Of a stretch of 64,000 nt of DNA, positions 1-10,647 are shown piece after piece. The first letter of the stretch is position 1. The number at the start of each line of letters is the position of its first letter. A program made the translations under genes and the position numbers. Source of the DNA: Verrucomicrobiota bacterium (lineage in GTDB: Bacteria; Verrucomicrobiota; Verrucomicrobiia; Chthoniobacterales; Terrimicrobiaceae). The DNA is taken from the NCBI GenBank assembly GCA_026398275.1, contig JAPLTF010000024.1, positions 19,115 to 83,114 of the forward strand. The letters are read 5' to 3'. Under the pieces are notes generated by a model. The model was not told the origin of the DNA. It saw nothing but the letters and a program-made list of their open reading frames with translations, and made no database searches.

Positions 1-37
1 CCTCTTGGAAAAGCCCGCCATGTCAAATGCAGCGTTG

Positions 38-332
38 CTAAAAGATGGGGTCGGACTCACGCCGACCATCCCAACAACGCAGCACCTCCACGGTTCGTGA
101 CTCATAATGCACCCGGTAGAACACTTTGTAGTATTTGCCGACAACATATCGCCTGATTCCTGGTCGCTGCCGGACTTTGGGATGGCGTTCGGGAAAGAAA
201 GTGAGGTTTTCACCATCTTGGATGATCCGTTCACCCAACTTGAGCGCTGCGGTGGGGTTATAGCCGGCTCCACCGAACCAGTCGTTCAAGGTCGTCCAGA
301 AACGTGTCCTTGAAAATTACCTTGAAATCCAT
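38..332 (-). pseudogene. RelE/ParE-family toxin, frameshifted
   Basis: The C-terminal part reads as a RelE/ParE mRNA-interferase fold, with YKVFYRVHYE followed by VEVLRCWDGRR, the usual last strands of the family. The natural start is the ATG at 332, which overlaps the end of the antitoxin gene by 16 bases and gives MDFKVIFKDTFLDDLERLVR, a typical RelE N-terminus. That frame stops near 260, while the rest of the protein continues one frame away from about 270 (AGYNPTAALKLGERI). A one-base insertion or two-base deletion around 262-272 therefore splits the gene. An alternative ATG at 289 gives only an 83-residue product without the first strand. The toxin is probably inactive unless this is a sequencing error. 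Confidence 0.7.
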
Positions 333-562
333 TCTTGCAATCGGGTGCGTGCCTGACGTGCAGAATGCCCTTGATCCGGGGTCGCGTCGGCGCTCCTAAT
401 CGCCTCGTCCAGTGCACTCAGGAGCTGCGGGTCAAACTCGTCACATTCGTTGACACCACCACTTTCCTTCGCCTGGAATGTCGTCCACGATTTCAAAGCA
501 ATGCGGCGGAGTTCCTCCGGCGGCATCTGGTCCAGTTGCGCTTCAATTTCAGCGTAGCTCAT
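317..562 (-). CDS. Antitoxin of RelE-type addiction module
   Basis: This 81-residue acidic protein begins MSYAEIEAQLDQMPPEE and resembles the short addiction-module antitoxins placed just upstream of RelE/ParE toxins. The start at 562 is preferred to an in-frame ATG at 583 because the family begins a few residues before the conserved helix. Its stop codon lies inside the first codons of the toxin gene, so the two are translationally coupled. No DNA-binding motif is obvious. The family call rests mainly on the gene order and the recognisable toxin remnant downstream. Confidence 0.6.
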   Translation of the reverse strand: MSYAEIEAQLDQMPPEELRRIALKSWTTFQAKESGGVNECDEFDPQLLSALDEAIRSADATPDQGHSARQARTRLQEWISR

Positions 563-695
563 GACAGGGAAAGCTGGTCTCACCGGCAGGGGAAAGCAAG
601 GACCGGAAGCTTGAAGGCTGACGAGGGACGAACGTCGAGGCCCAGTAAAGAAGGCTTCGCCTTCAACGGGCCAAGCGTCGAGGGCGGGAAGGAAA

Positions 696-1055
696 TCAGT
701 AGGGGATCCGAATCATTGGATGATCTTTATCGAAGTCTTTCGTGTTCCGAGTGACGAGGATGCAGCCTTCGCTGTCTGCCGTAGCCCAGATCACGGCGTC
801 GGGAAGTTTGAGCCGGTGCTTTCTTCGCGCCTCGACAGCAAGATGCGCGACTCGCGAGGAGAGTTCAACGATTCGCATGGACTCCAGAAGCCTCTTGGCG
901 GCTGCTTCTTCCGACTCCGTGTCTGCTCCGCACATAATTTCCATCCACGAGATCACCGAATAACGGAGGTCATCGTAACGTTCGATCTCCTCCGCAGCCC
1001 GTGTGTCCCCTTGGAGAAAATCAATCAGCACATCGCTGTCCAGGACCGCTTTCAT
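696..1055 (-). CDS. vapC: PIN-domain ribonuclease toxin, VapC family
   Basis: This 119-residue protein has the PIN-domain layout of VapC toxins, Mg-dependent RNases that usually cut tRNA or rRNA. The acidic residues expected in the active site are visible: DSDVLI near the N-terminus, the Glu of SWMEIMCG, the Asp of LPDAVIWATA and the Asp of TRNTKDFD. The length is normal for the family. It overlaps the upstream antitoxin gene by four bases (ATGA), so the pair is co-translated. Confidence 0.88.
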   Translation of the reverse strand: MKAVLDSDVLIDFLQGDTRAAEEIERYDDLRYSVISWMEIMCGADTESEEAAAKRLLESMRIVELSSRVAHLAVEARRKHRLKLPDAVIWATADSEGCILVTRNTKDFDKDHPMIRIPY

Positions 1056-1273
1056 TTATCCCATTCGGCACGGAGTGACTCGACATATTCCCTGCTGTTT
1101 ATCTTCTTGGCGGCCCACGCACCAAAAGCATCCGCGCGGGGACTGGAATTCCGGGTTGAAAGAGCATCGCGAACAGCGCGCCGAACAGCCTCGGCTCGGG
1201 AAATCCGTTCCCGCTGACACCACAAGTCAAGACCGCGCACTTGTTCCTCCGGCAAATCAACAATCGTCCTCAT
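1052..1273 (-). CDS. vapB: Ribbon-helix-helix antitoxin, VapB family
   Basis: The 73-residue product begins [16 protein letters not shown] and continues [16 protein letters not shown], the strand-helix-helix pattern of CopG/Arc-type DNA-binding antitoxins. The start at 1273 is chosen over an in-frame ATG seven codons upstream because it matches the usual RHH N-terminus and sits just after a good promoter. The C-terminal part (residues 45-73) would wrap the adjacent VapC toxin and neutralise it. Such antitoxins normally repress their own promoter. Confidence 0.85.
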   Translation of the reverse strand: MRTIVDLPEEQVRGLDLWCQRERISRAEAVRRAVRDALSTRNSSPRADAFGAWAAKKINSREYVESLRAEWDK

Positions 1274-1282
1274 GATGACGTT

Positions 1283-1310
1283 ATCATATATCATACAATC
1301 TGATTGTCAA
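1283..1310 (-). promoter_or_regulatory. Promoter of vapBC (sigma-70 type)
   Basis: On the minus strand TTGACA (1310-1305) is followed after 16 bases by TATGAT (1288-1283). The vapB start codon at 1273 is only ten bases beyond the -10 box, so the mRNA would have almost no leader. Two overlapping ATCAT units in the -10 region are a plausible binding site for the RHH antitoxin. Confidence 0.6.
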
Positions 1311-1403
1311 TGGAGCGCGTTCGGGGTTCGCCTGCGGCGTCCTGCTGGCCTGGGTTTCCACATCCCCGATTGCAGAAATCCGGGCGCCGTCGTATGGGGG
1401 GGC

Positions 1404-3418
<2,015 letters not shown>

Positions 3419-3425
<7 letters not shown>

Positions 3426-4651
3426 AAAAACTCTCTCAGTTGCGGTTCCCGCGAATAGAGCCGGATGGCTTGGTCGTTCATGAGGTAGCGGAAGAGAGCG
3501 GGGTCGGTCCGGGTTCTGGTGGAATTCAATATTTTTGCAGCCTCGTCAAAGCGGCCTTTTCGCATGGCGATGTAGGCTGCGGAAAATGCCGGTGCCAGAT
3601 TCTTGTCCGGATCGCCCGCCACCGCCAGATCCCCGTCGGGTGAGGACTGGAGGGTTGCCAGAAGGACTGTGGCATCGACGAACGGAATCAGATCGACCGG
3701 TTGGACCCGGGATCGTGTCGCCCGCAGAACCTCCAGCGCTTCGTCATTTTTTCCGTGCTCCCGAAGGAGTGCGGACAGTTCTATCATGGGCAGGGGGTTT
3801 GAGACGTCCGCCAGGATCGCCTGCTTGAGAACAAGCTCCGAGCGCAGGTCGTTGTCGGCGAACTTCTGGGCTTTCGGACCCCCGCTTTTCCTGGCCTGGA
3901 TCAAGGCCTGGAGGGCGATCGCGTCGGAGACTTTCTCCCGTTTGCGGATGCTTAGCGCAGCCTGTTCCCCGGCAAGAGCGACATCTCCGCTGCGCATGGC
4001 CGCCAGCGCGACGAGATACGACATCGATGCCACGTCGGGATTCCGGGTTTCCAGCTCTTGAAACACCTGCAGGGCCTCGCCGGACTTTCCTGCGCGCAAA
4101 TTCTCAAAGGCGTTGTTCAGCCGCTCAAAATAATCCGGAGCAACCACGACGTCGGATTTTGTCTGCTCCCCGATCAGCCGCTTTACTCCGGCATCCGCCC
4201 CAAGCTTCCAAGCGGTGAGCGAGGAGAAAATCGCGGTCGCGCAGACCAGGACGATGATCGCGAGAAAGGCATGGTCCACCCGAACTCTTTCCTGCCCCAG
4301 CGTCCGCAAGAACCAGCTGATGCGCCGACTGTCGAAACGGGGTGGCGTTCCGGCGGTCTCCGGTTCCGGTGGTGCTGACTCCCAGCCCTCGGGCTCACAG
4401 TCTGCATTGGGATCCATGGCCTGCGGAACCGCCTTCGCAACTCCTTCCCCGAGCGGGGGCACCGTCGGGTCGAAAACTTTCCGCTTGGGGTGCCTGAGTG
4501 CCATCGCTGGGAGAAATCCGCCCTTGGAGCCGGAAACCTCGGGCCGCTTTCCCCCTGCTGGTCCCTGGCCGGCATTCCGCGGATTTCCCGTCTGCTCCGG
4601 AACCGGGGGCGGAAGCTGCAGTTTTTTTTCGGAATGTTGTTCGTCAGGCAT
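3419..4651 (-). CDS. Membrane-anchored TPR-like protein
   Basis: This 410-residue protein has a Pro-rich, probably cytoplasmic first 120 residues, one transmembrane helix at about 128-148 ([20 protein letters not shown]) and a helical C-terminal part with TPR-like repeats (for example residues near [19 protein letters not shown] and [18 protein letters not shown]). I recognise no enzyme motif. It lies 17 bases downstream of the DUF2723 gene on the same strand and is probably co-transcribed with it, which suggests a shared envelope or glycosylation-related role. That role is inference only. Confidence 0.7.
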
Positions 4652-4668
4652 GGGAGATATCGGGACAG

Positions 4669-7521
4669 TTAACGGGTGGCCGACTCCGGCTCCGTGAGTT
4701 TTTGAAATTCCGGCTCGCTGAGAAGCGGCTTGAAGCAGGGATCCTGCCGGATCCTCCCGCGGGCGGCAGGCCCGCCGAGAGCGGCGGCTTTCGCGGCGGC
4801 GGTGTAGAATTCCGCGGTATTTGTCTGCAGATACCAGGCCCGGGCGAGCAGATAATGGTTTTCATAGAAGGTCGGCTCGATTTCGACAAGTCTCTGCGCG
4901 GGGGCAAGCGAGTCGAGAGGCTTGTTGCTGAGCTGGAAGTAGGCGATGGCGAACCTGAGAAAATCCGGATCGTCCCGGTGGAGTTTGAGCCCTTTGTCCA
5001 GCCACTCCCCGGACTTGCTGGTTTCGGCGACCTGCCTGTAGAGCGCGATCAGTTCTTTCAGAGCCTCACGGTTTTTCGGCTGCGCCTCAAGGGTTGACTC
5101 CAGAGACCGGATCGCCCCCTGAATCTCTTTGCGCTTGAGGGCGTGGCCTTGGATCTCCCGCCAGGCCGCTCCATTCGGGTCCTCCTGTGCCGCCCGCCCG
5201 AGATATTTCAGGATCCCGTCAAATTCGCCGCGCTCCCATTGGAGGAGCATGAGCGCGTTGAGCGAACCTCCCTCGCAGGGCCAGAGGTCCAGCGCGTCCT
5301 TGTAGGCCCGCTCGGCCTCGGGGAACATTTTCCAGTGCCTGTAGATATTCCCCGCCGTGCTTCTCAATTTGGAAAACGATCGCCGCGCATCGAAATCCGC
5401 ACGGAAATTCGGATCATCGAGCAGGCGCGTTTTATAATCCGCCCAGAAGGAAAAGTCCGCTTTGACCGCCTCGTCCGGAATTTTTTCCAGTTTGGTTTTA
5501 TTCATCCGGTAGACGAGGCCATGGGGGATGGCATAGTCGTAGGTCCATTCGATCGGGAAGCTTTCCTCGACAAAGAAGTCATGGGCATCCCGGTTCTGGT
5601 TCCAGATCCAATGGAGCACGGCGCTGAAGGCGAGGAGCCCGTCAACCGCTTCGAGGCGCTTGCCAGTGTTGCGGTCGGGGGTCGCCGCGGCGACGATGGC
5701 CTTTTCCACCTCCCTGGGGTTTGGCAGCACCAGGAATCCTTCCGGGTAGGTGTGTTCCCGCCCGAGCCAGCGCTCGAACCCGTTTTTAACCTGCGGTCTT
5801 CCGCTGCTGTAGTGGTCGTGAAGATACTGCATGTAGAACGGATCGCCGAGCGCGTTCTGCGTGATGATGTAGAGGTCGCTGCGATCGAACGCGGGATCCC
5901 GCTTTACCGCACCCGCCTGGGGGCTCTCGCCAAAGATCATGTAGGTGGAAACAAAGCGTCCGGGATCGGTGCCGCCGATGACCACGCTGCCTTTCGGAAG
6001 ATCTTTCAGCATGTCGTGGCCGAACTGCCATCCGAACCAATGATCCCGCTGGCTGGCCGCGTCGTAATTCTTGACCAGCGGCACGCCTGGCAGCAGGAGC
6101 AGCAGCCAGGCGGCGTGACGGAAGCCGGGAAAGCGCGCGAGGAGCAGGGAAAAGCAAACAAAAAAACCGGTTCCGCAGAGCAAGCCAAAAATCAGGTTCG
6201 TGTGGGCATGGTAGGGCATCTGGAGCCACCAGCCGCTGGCGTCGGTGCCCGCATCATCGAGCAGGGGCTGGAGAAATGCGGCGAGCCCAAATGCCGAAAA
6301 CATAACGGCCAGCCAGGCGCGGTGCCGGGGATCGGACACGCGGAATACCAGCCCAAATGCCGCAAGCAACGCGAGGGCGCTGAACGGGGTAAAGTTTTTC
6401 AGGAGTTGCCAAAAAAAGAAGCCCGCCCAATTTTTCCAGTGCTCGAACGAGAAAGCCGGCTTCTGGATTGCCGGGGCGGGCGGTCCGTGAGGGATGAGAT
6501 CCGTTTTTCTGGGAACGCCGACGAGCGGCCCGAGGACCCGCAGGCTCTGATCCGTGAGGTTTCCGCTGTATTGCGAGCGGTTGAAGGAGTAGAAAAATCC
6601 CTTCGCATCCCTCGTGTATCCCCAGTTCATCGGGGGATTCGTGGAGGAGGCGAACGGCATGTAGGCATAGGGCAACAGCCCCAGCACAACCGCAAGCGGC
6701 AGCAGGGCGATGAGCCTCCACCTCACACGGTTTTTCCGCAGCACCACGTAGATCGCGGTCAGGGCGGCCACGCAGTAGAATACCCGCATCGCGGTCCTCA
6801 GCACCAGGGGATCCTGGGAGAGGACGGCGAGGGCCAGGTAGAAAAGCTCAGCCGTCAGCACCGCAGCGACCACAAGATCCCAGAAGATCCGCCGCCGGAC
6901 GAGGATCACCGCCAAAAACGGGAGTGGCGCGAGCGCAAGCGTCAGCTGGTGGTTGGAAAATGCCAGCGAGAGGAAAAAGAAAATCGAGAGCAGCAGCAGG
7001 AGGCTCTGCGGGCGGCGGAGCCAGGCGCAGGTCGCCGCCAGCGTCAGTCCGATCAGCAGGGCGTGCAGGGTGTAGATTTCCGCGATGACCGCCTGTGACC
7101 ACATGGACTGGCTGAACGCAAAAAGCCACGCGCCCGTGAGCGCCGCGATCGTTGACAGCCTCCCGGTCCTATTCACCGCATCAGGAAGCATCCAGCGCAG
7201 GGAACTCCGGCACAGCGCCGCCACAAGCCCGACCGCAAGCGCCCCGCAGATGCCGCTCAGAAGGTTGATCTTCCACGCATCATTTCCGAACGGCAGCAGG
7301 TGGATCAGCCAGGCCAGGATCGTCCACAGCGGGTAGCCGGTCGGATGCGGGACCCCGAACTGCTGGCCCGCCGTGATGAATTCCCCGGAGTCGAGGAGCG
7401 TGACGCTTGGCGCGGCCGTCCAAAAATAGACAGCGAAACTCAGCAGGGCCGCCGCGCCGCCTGCGGCAAGGTCGTTCCGGTCGAAAGCTCCTCCTGCGGG
7501 CTGCCGGCGTCCCGCGCTCAT
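4669..7521 (-). CDS. DUF2723 multi-pass membrane protein with TPR tail
   Basis: The 950-residue protein carries the DUF2723 signature near the N-terminus (SVTLLDSGEFITAGQQFGVPHPTGYPLW), a family related to GT-C protein O-mannosyltransferases and TMEM260. About ten hydrophobic helices fill residues 25-490, followed by a soluble part. The last 300 residues show TPR-like helices (YRHWKMFPEAERAYKDALDL, YQLSNKPLDSLAPAQRLVEI). The Asp-Ser-Gly-Glu in the first loop corresponds to the acidic catalytic region of GT-C enzymes. The probable role is transfer of a sugar from a lipid carrier to an exported substrate; the substrate cannot be told. Confidence 0.85.
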   Translation of the reverse strand: MSAGRRQPAGGAFDRNDLAAGGAAALLSFAVYFWTAAPSVTLLDSGEFITAGQQFGVPHPTGYPLWTILAWLIHLLPFGNDAWKINLLSGICGALAVGLVAALCRSSLRWMLPDAVNRTGRLSTIAALTGAWLFAFSQSMWSQAVIAEIYTLHALLIGLTLAATCAWLRRPQSLLLLLSIFFFLSLAFSNHQLTLALAPLPFLAVILVRRRIFWDLVVAAVLTAELFYLALAVLSQDPLVLRTAMRVFYCVAALTAIYVVLRKNRVRWRLIALLPLAVVLGLLPYAYMPFASSTNPPMNWGYTRDAKGFFYSFNRSQYSGNLTDQSLRVLGPLVGVPRKTDLIPHGPPAPAIQKPAFSFEHWKNWAGFFFWQLLKNFTPFSALALLAAFGLVFRVSDPRHRAWLAVMFSAFGLAAFLQPLLDDAGTDASGWWLQMPYHAHTNLIFGLLCGTGFFVCFSLLLARFPGFRHAAWLLLLLPGVPLVKNYDAASQRDHWFGWQFGHDMLKDLPKGSVVIGGTDPGRFVSTYMIFGESPQAGAVKRDPAFDRSDLYIITQNALGDPFYMQYLHDHYSSGRPQVKNGFERWLGREHTYPEGFLVLPNPREVEKAIVAAATPDRNTGKRLEAVDGLLAFSAVLHWIWNQNRDAHDFFVEESFPIEWTYDYAIPHGLVYRMNKTKLEKIPDEAVKADFSFWADYKTRLLDDPNFRADFDARRSFSKLRSTAGNIYRHWKMFPEAERAYKDALDLWPCEGGSLNALMLLQWERGEFDGILKYLGRAAQEDPNGAAWREIQGHALKRKEIQGAIRSLESTLEAQPKNREALKELIALYRQVAETSKSGEWLDKGLKLHRDDPDFLRFAIAYFQLSNKPLDSLAPAQRLVEIEPTFYENHYLLARAWYLQTNTAEFYTAAAKAAALGGPAARGRIRQDPCFKPLLSEPEFQKLTEPESATR

Positions 7522-7626
7522 GACGGCATTTTCATTCCGGCATTCGAGTGGGAAAGGAACCTCCCGTCAAGCAGGCGGGATCCGTTTCCCGTCGCGTCCG
7601 GCCGCACTTCGTTCCGTCTCGAACGC

Positions 7627-9234
7627 TCAGATCTTCTTCCTGCGGACACGGCCCTTGTAAGCGGCGAACCCGATGAAGAAGACAATCGTTGCCACGGCAA
7701 ACGTGGGCTCGGGAATGGCGTGCAGGGGATCCCCGAGCTCGATCAGCCAGCTGCCGACCGAAGGGGCGGCGCTGACATAGGGCGATCCGTTGTTGAAGCG
7801 ATCGCTGTAGGTCATCCCATACACGGAATTGGTGGAGTTCTGATAAATGATGTTCGCATACTCATTGAAGAAGCCGTTCGTGGACTGGACATCGGAAAAT
7901 GCGACGATGGGGTTGAGGTTCCACCAGTCTCCGCTGGGGAGTTCCCCCAGTGGCGTGGATCCGAACTGCGCCACGGTGTTCGTGCTTCCCGGGAATCCCG
8001 CGCTGTAGCCCGCCGAGAGTTCGCCCGGAATCTGGGCGCGGACAATATTCGCGGCCGGGTTGTTTCCGCCATCAACAAACCCGGCGATGTTGGTTGTGAA
8101 GTTCGCCCAGCCCGCCCCCCCCAGCGTGATGTTGGTGCCGGGGGAGTAGTCCCCGTAGTAGGTGAATGCGGCGGCCAGCAGGGATTCTCCCGGGCCGGGA
8201 GTGACTGAAAAAACCACATTGCTGCTGACGTTGACATTGGTGCTGATCGGCGTGCCGCCGACCGCGTAGCCGATCTTCGTGGTTGTGATCTGGCCGGTGG
8301 CGGTGAAGGCATATCCGTTCGTCGTGCTGCTCACCTGGTTGGTGAGAACAAAGACGACGTTGGCATTGGTGTAGGCGACATTGGTGCCCGGGGTTTGGAC
8401 GGTGTTGTAGCCGCTCTGGTTGCTGAAAACCGTGGTCGTGTTGCTCAGGCTTCCGAAGTAGCCGGAGAAGTTCGTGAATCCGCCGAAATCCGCGGCGTTC
8501 GGCTGCCCCGCCCCGAACTGCGTGGGGCCCAGCACGCGGGTGATCTGTCCGTTTGTGTTCGAGAGAATCGTATTGGTGGCCCCTCCGGTGACGGCCTGAA
8601 ACTGGGTCAGCATCGCCGCGGTGGCGGGCGCGGAGGGATTAAACCCGACAGTTGCCAGAGGGGTGCCGGTCGCGTTGCTGGATGCGTAGTTGCTGACTCT
8701 GACCGGTGCGGTAAAATAGTTAATCGCCGTGATATCTCCCTGATCGTTGGCATTGTTGCCGTAGTATGTGAGCTCCACGGTGGTGTAGGGGATGTGGTAG
8801 CTGGGATCGACGGTGGCACTGGGACTTATGCCGCTGAGAGAATATTGCGAAACAGGGAGAGGAGACCCGTAGGAAATATACACCACAGCCGAGGGTGCGT
8901 TGCTCGTCCAGGTGAGCCCTCCCGCCGCATTGATGTCTTGAAGGAGCACCGAATTGGCAAAGAGATTTCCCACTTGAGTATTGGTCCCGACGGTATTTGT
9001 GTAGGTGTTCCACACGAATTGATTCGCGCCGTAGGTCACGCCAGGGATGTTGGCGCTGTTCGTCGGCGACGATGCCGGATTCTGGCCGCGCTGGATGGTG
9101 ATCCAGGTGTTCGTGGCGCTATACTCCGTGCCGGTGTTCGTGAAGAACATGTTGAGCTGTGAAGCCGCCGCCGTCTGCGCCGCGGCGAAGAGAGCCAATG
9201 CGAATAAACCCCCGAGCCATTTTATTTTTTTCAT
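7627..9234 (-). CDS. Secreted protein with PEP-CTERM-like anchor
   Basis: The 535-residue product has an N-terminal signal peptide (MKKIKWLGGLFALALFAAAQ, cleavage likely after AAAS) and a C-terminal tripartite sorting tail: the short motif IPEPT, a hydrophobic helix (FAVATIVFFIGFAAY) and a basic end (KGRVRRKK). This is the PEP-CTERM type found widely in Verrucomicrobia and Planctomycetes. The body is rich in Asn, Thr, Ser and Gly and lacks Cys, as expected for an exported, possibly glycosylated adhesin-like protein. It lies 105 bases upstream of the DUF2723 gene on the same strand. No exosortase gene is in the window. Confidence 0.8.
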   Translation of the reverse strand: MKKIKWLGGLFALALFAAAQTAAASQLNMFFTNTGTEYSATNTWITIQRGQNPASSPTNSANIPGVTYGANQFVWNTYTNTVGTNTQVGNLFANSVLLQDINAAGGLTWTSNAPSAVVYISYGSPLPVSQYSLSGISPSATVDPSYHIPYTTVELTYYGNNANDQGDITAINYFTAPVRVSNYASSNATGTPLATVGFNPSAPATAAMLTQFQAVTGGATNTILSNTNGQITRVLGPTQFGAGQPNAADFGGFTNFSGYFGSLSNTTTVFSNQSGYNTVQTPGTNVAYTNANVVFVLTNQVSSTTNGYAFTATGQITTTKIGYAVGGTPISTNVNVSSNVVFSVTPGPGESLLAAAFTYYGDYSPGTNITLGGAGWANFTTNIAGFVDGGNNPAANIVRAQIPGELSAGYSAGFPGSTNTVAQFGSTPLGELPSGDWWNLNPIVAFSDVQSTNGFFNEYANIIYQNSTNSVYGMTYSDRFNNGSPYVSAAPSVGSWLIELGDPLHAIPEPTFAVATIVFFIGFAAYKGRVRRKKI

Positions 9235-9333
9235 GATCGCAAAACCCCGTTCCGGAATTAAGGCCTCCGGCCTGCCGGGTCAAGAGCATTATGGCCTGGG
9301 TCAAGGCGGGCGCTTCCGGCTTCGCCGGGCCGA

Positions 9334-10530
9334 TCAGCAAATCCCGGCGGGCATCCGCTCCGGCACCGCGCCGGCAAACACTTCCGCACGCACAGGCTTG
9401 GGCGACAGGTGCGGCTCCTTTGGAAACCTCACGAAGAAGATGGTCCCCGCTCCGGGGGTTGAGGAAAAATCCGCCTTCCCGTCGAGGAACCGCTCGGTCA
9501 GAAGCTTCACGCTGTAGGTGCCGAGGCCGCGGCCGGTTCCTTTTGTGCTGAACGAGCGCTTGAAGATCTGGAGCTGGATCTCGCGCGGGATGCAGGCCGC
9601 GTTGTGAACAAAAAATTCGACGGTGCTTTCTGTTGGCGCATGGCAGCCCACGGTGACGGTGCCGCCGGGAGGCGTGGCTTCGAGCGCGTTCTTCGCGAGG
9701 TTTCCCAGCACCCTGAGAAGGAGCGCCATGTCCGTGCAGAGAGGGATCTCGTCGCAGATTTCCGAGGCATGAATCGTCTTCCCGTCGCAGGCCTGGTTTT
9801 TCAGATACAGGGAGATCGTCTTTGCCACGACATCGCGGCTGTTCACCTTCCGCGCCTGCACGTGAAGCTCCCCGCGCTCAGCGGAGAGGAGGTCCCGCTG
9901 GGATTGGATCTCGTCCACGAGCTGTTCGGAAAGGCTGGCGATCACCTCCCGCAGTTCGTGCAGTTCCCCCGGGGCGGATCCCTCGATGATCTCGCTGATC
10001 GATTTCAGCCCGCCGGCTGTGTTGAGAAGGTCGTGGAAAAAGATTTTTTCGAGGACCTGGCGGCGCTTTTCATCGCTGATGTCCTGGATGGACAGGAAAA
10101 GAAACCGCTCGTTCTCGAGCTGGAACGGGCGGGCCCAGACGCTGAGGTCCAGCGGGGAGCCTCCGGTGAGCATCATCCGGCATTCCTCGACGGAGGATTT
10201 TCCGTGCAGGCCCTGCTGGATGGCCAGGAACGCGCCACAAACCCGGCACGCCTCGGACGTGCCGCAGCCGCCCGGAGTCTCACGGCTGTGGACGCATCCG
10301 GCCGCTTCCCCGGGACGCCTGCCCCACAGCTCGCTCGCATTGCGGGCGCGGAAAAAATCCACGGCGGCCTGGTTGGCGTAGACGATCTGGCGGGTGGAGT
10401 TGACGGCCACAAGCACATCCGGAATCGCATCGAGCAATCCCAGGACTCCGGTCCACGCACCGATTTTTCCGGCTTGGGATTTCACAAGGTCCATGGGGAC
10501 CGAAAGATCCGCGGATGGGGTCGCGCTCAT
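9334..10530 (-). CDS. PAS-domain sensor histidine kinase
   Basis: With the start at ATG 10530 the product is 398 residues; an ATG at 10557 would add nine. Residues 28-150 form a PAS domain (LLDAIPDVLVAVNSTRQIVY) with a cluster of Cys79, His81, Cys89, Cys95 and Cys98 (GGCGTSEACRVCG) that could hold a metal or act as a redox switch. His166 in FFHDLLNTAGGL is the likely phosphoacceptor. The ATP-binding domain follows: N-box LGNLAKNALEATPPGG (275-290) and G-box STKGTGRGLGTYSVKLL (328-344). The usual acidic G1 motif is replaced by HNAACIP. No transmembrane helix is seen, so it is cytoplasmic. No response regulator is adjacent. Confidence 0.82.
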   Translation of the reverse strand: MSATPSADLSVPMDLVKSQAGKIGAWTGVLGLLDAIPDVLVAVNSTRQIVYANQAAVDFFRARNASELWGRRPGEAAGCVHSRETPGGCGTSEACRVCGAFLAIQQGLHGKSSVEECRMMLTGGSPLDLSVWARPFQLENERFLFLSIQDISDEKRRQVLEKIFFHDLLNTAGGLKSISEIIEGSAPGELHELREVIASLSEQLVDEIQSQRDLLSAERGELHVQARKVNSRDVVAKTISLYLKNQACDGKTIHASEICDEIPLCTDMALLLRVLGNLAKNALEATPPGGTVTVGCHAPTESTVEFFVHNAACIPREIQLQIFKRSFSTKGTGRGLGTYSVKLLTERFLDGKADFSSTPGAGTIFFVRFPKEPHLSPKPVRAEVFAGAVPERMPAGIC

Positions 10531-10647
10531 TCGATCCCGAAGATACCCCCGAGGCATGTTGCGCACAATAGAATAACCGCTGGTTTTCGCGGGTGGGCGG
10601 AGAAATTCCCGCTTGATTTTCCCCCGCTCCCGCCCGCATGATGCCGC
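10531..10647. promoter_or_regulatory. Divergent promoter region, histidine kinase / guaB
   Basis: These 117 bases separate two divergent genes and must hold both promoters. An AT-rich patch (acaatagaataacc, about 10564-10577) is the best place for a -10 box, but I see no convincing -35/-10 pair. guaB is preceded by a C-rich leader rather than a clear ribosome binding site. Confidence 0.3.

Noticed and set aside
5143..7098. Long open frame on the plus strand opposite the DUF2723 gene
   Set aside because: It has no recognisable domain and a charged, disordered composition; the minus strand encodes a clear DUF2723 membrane protein.
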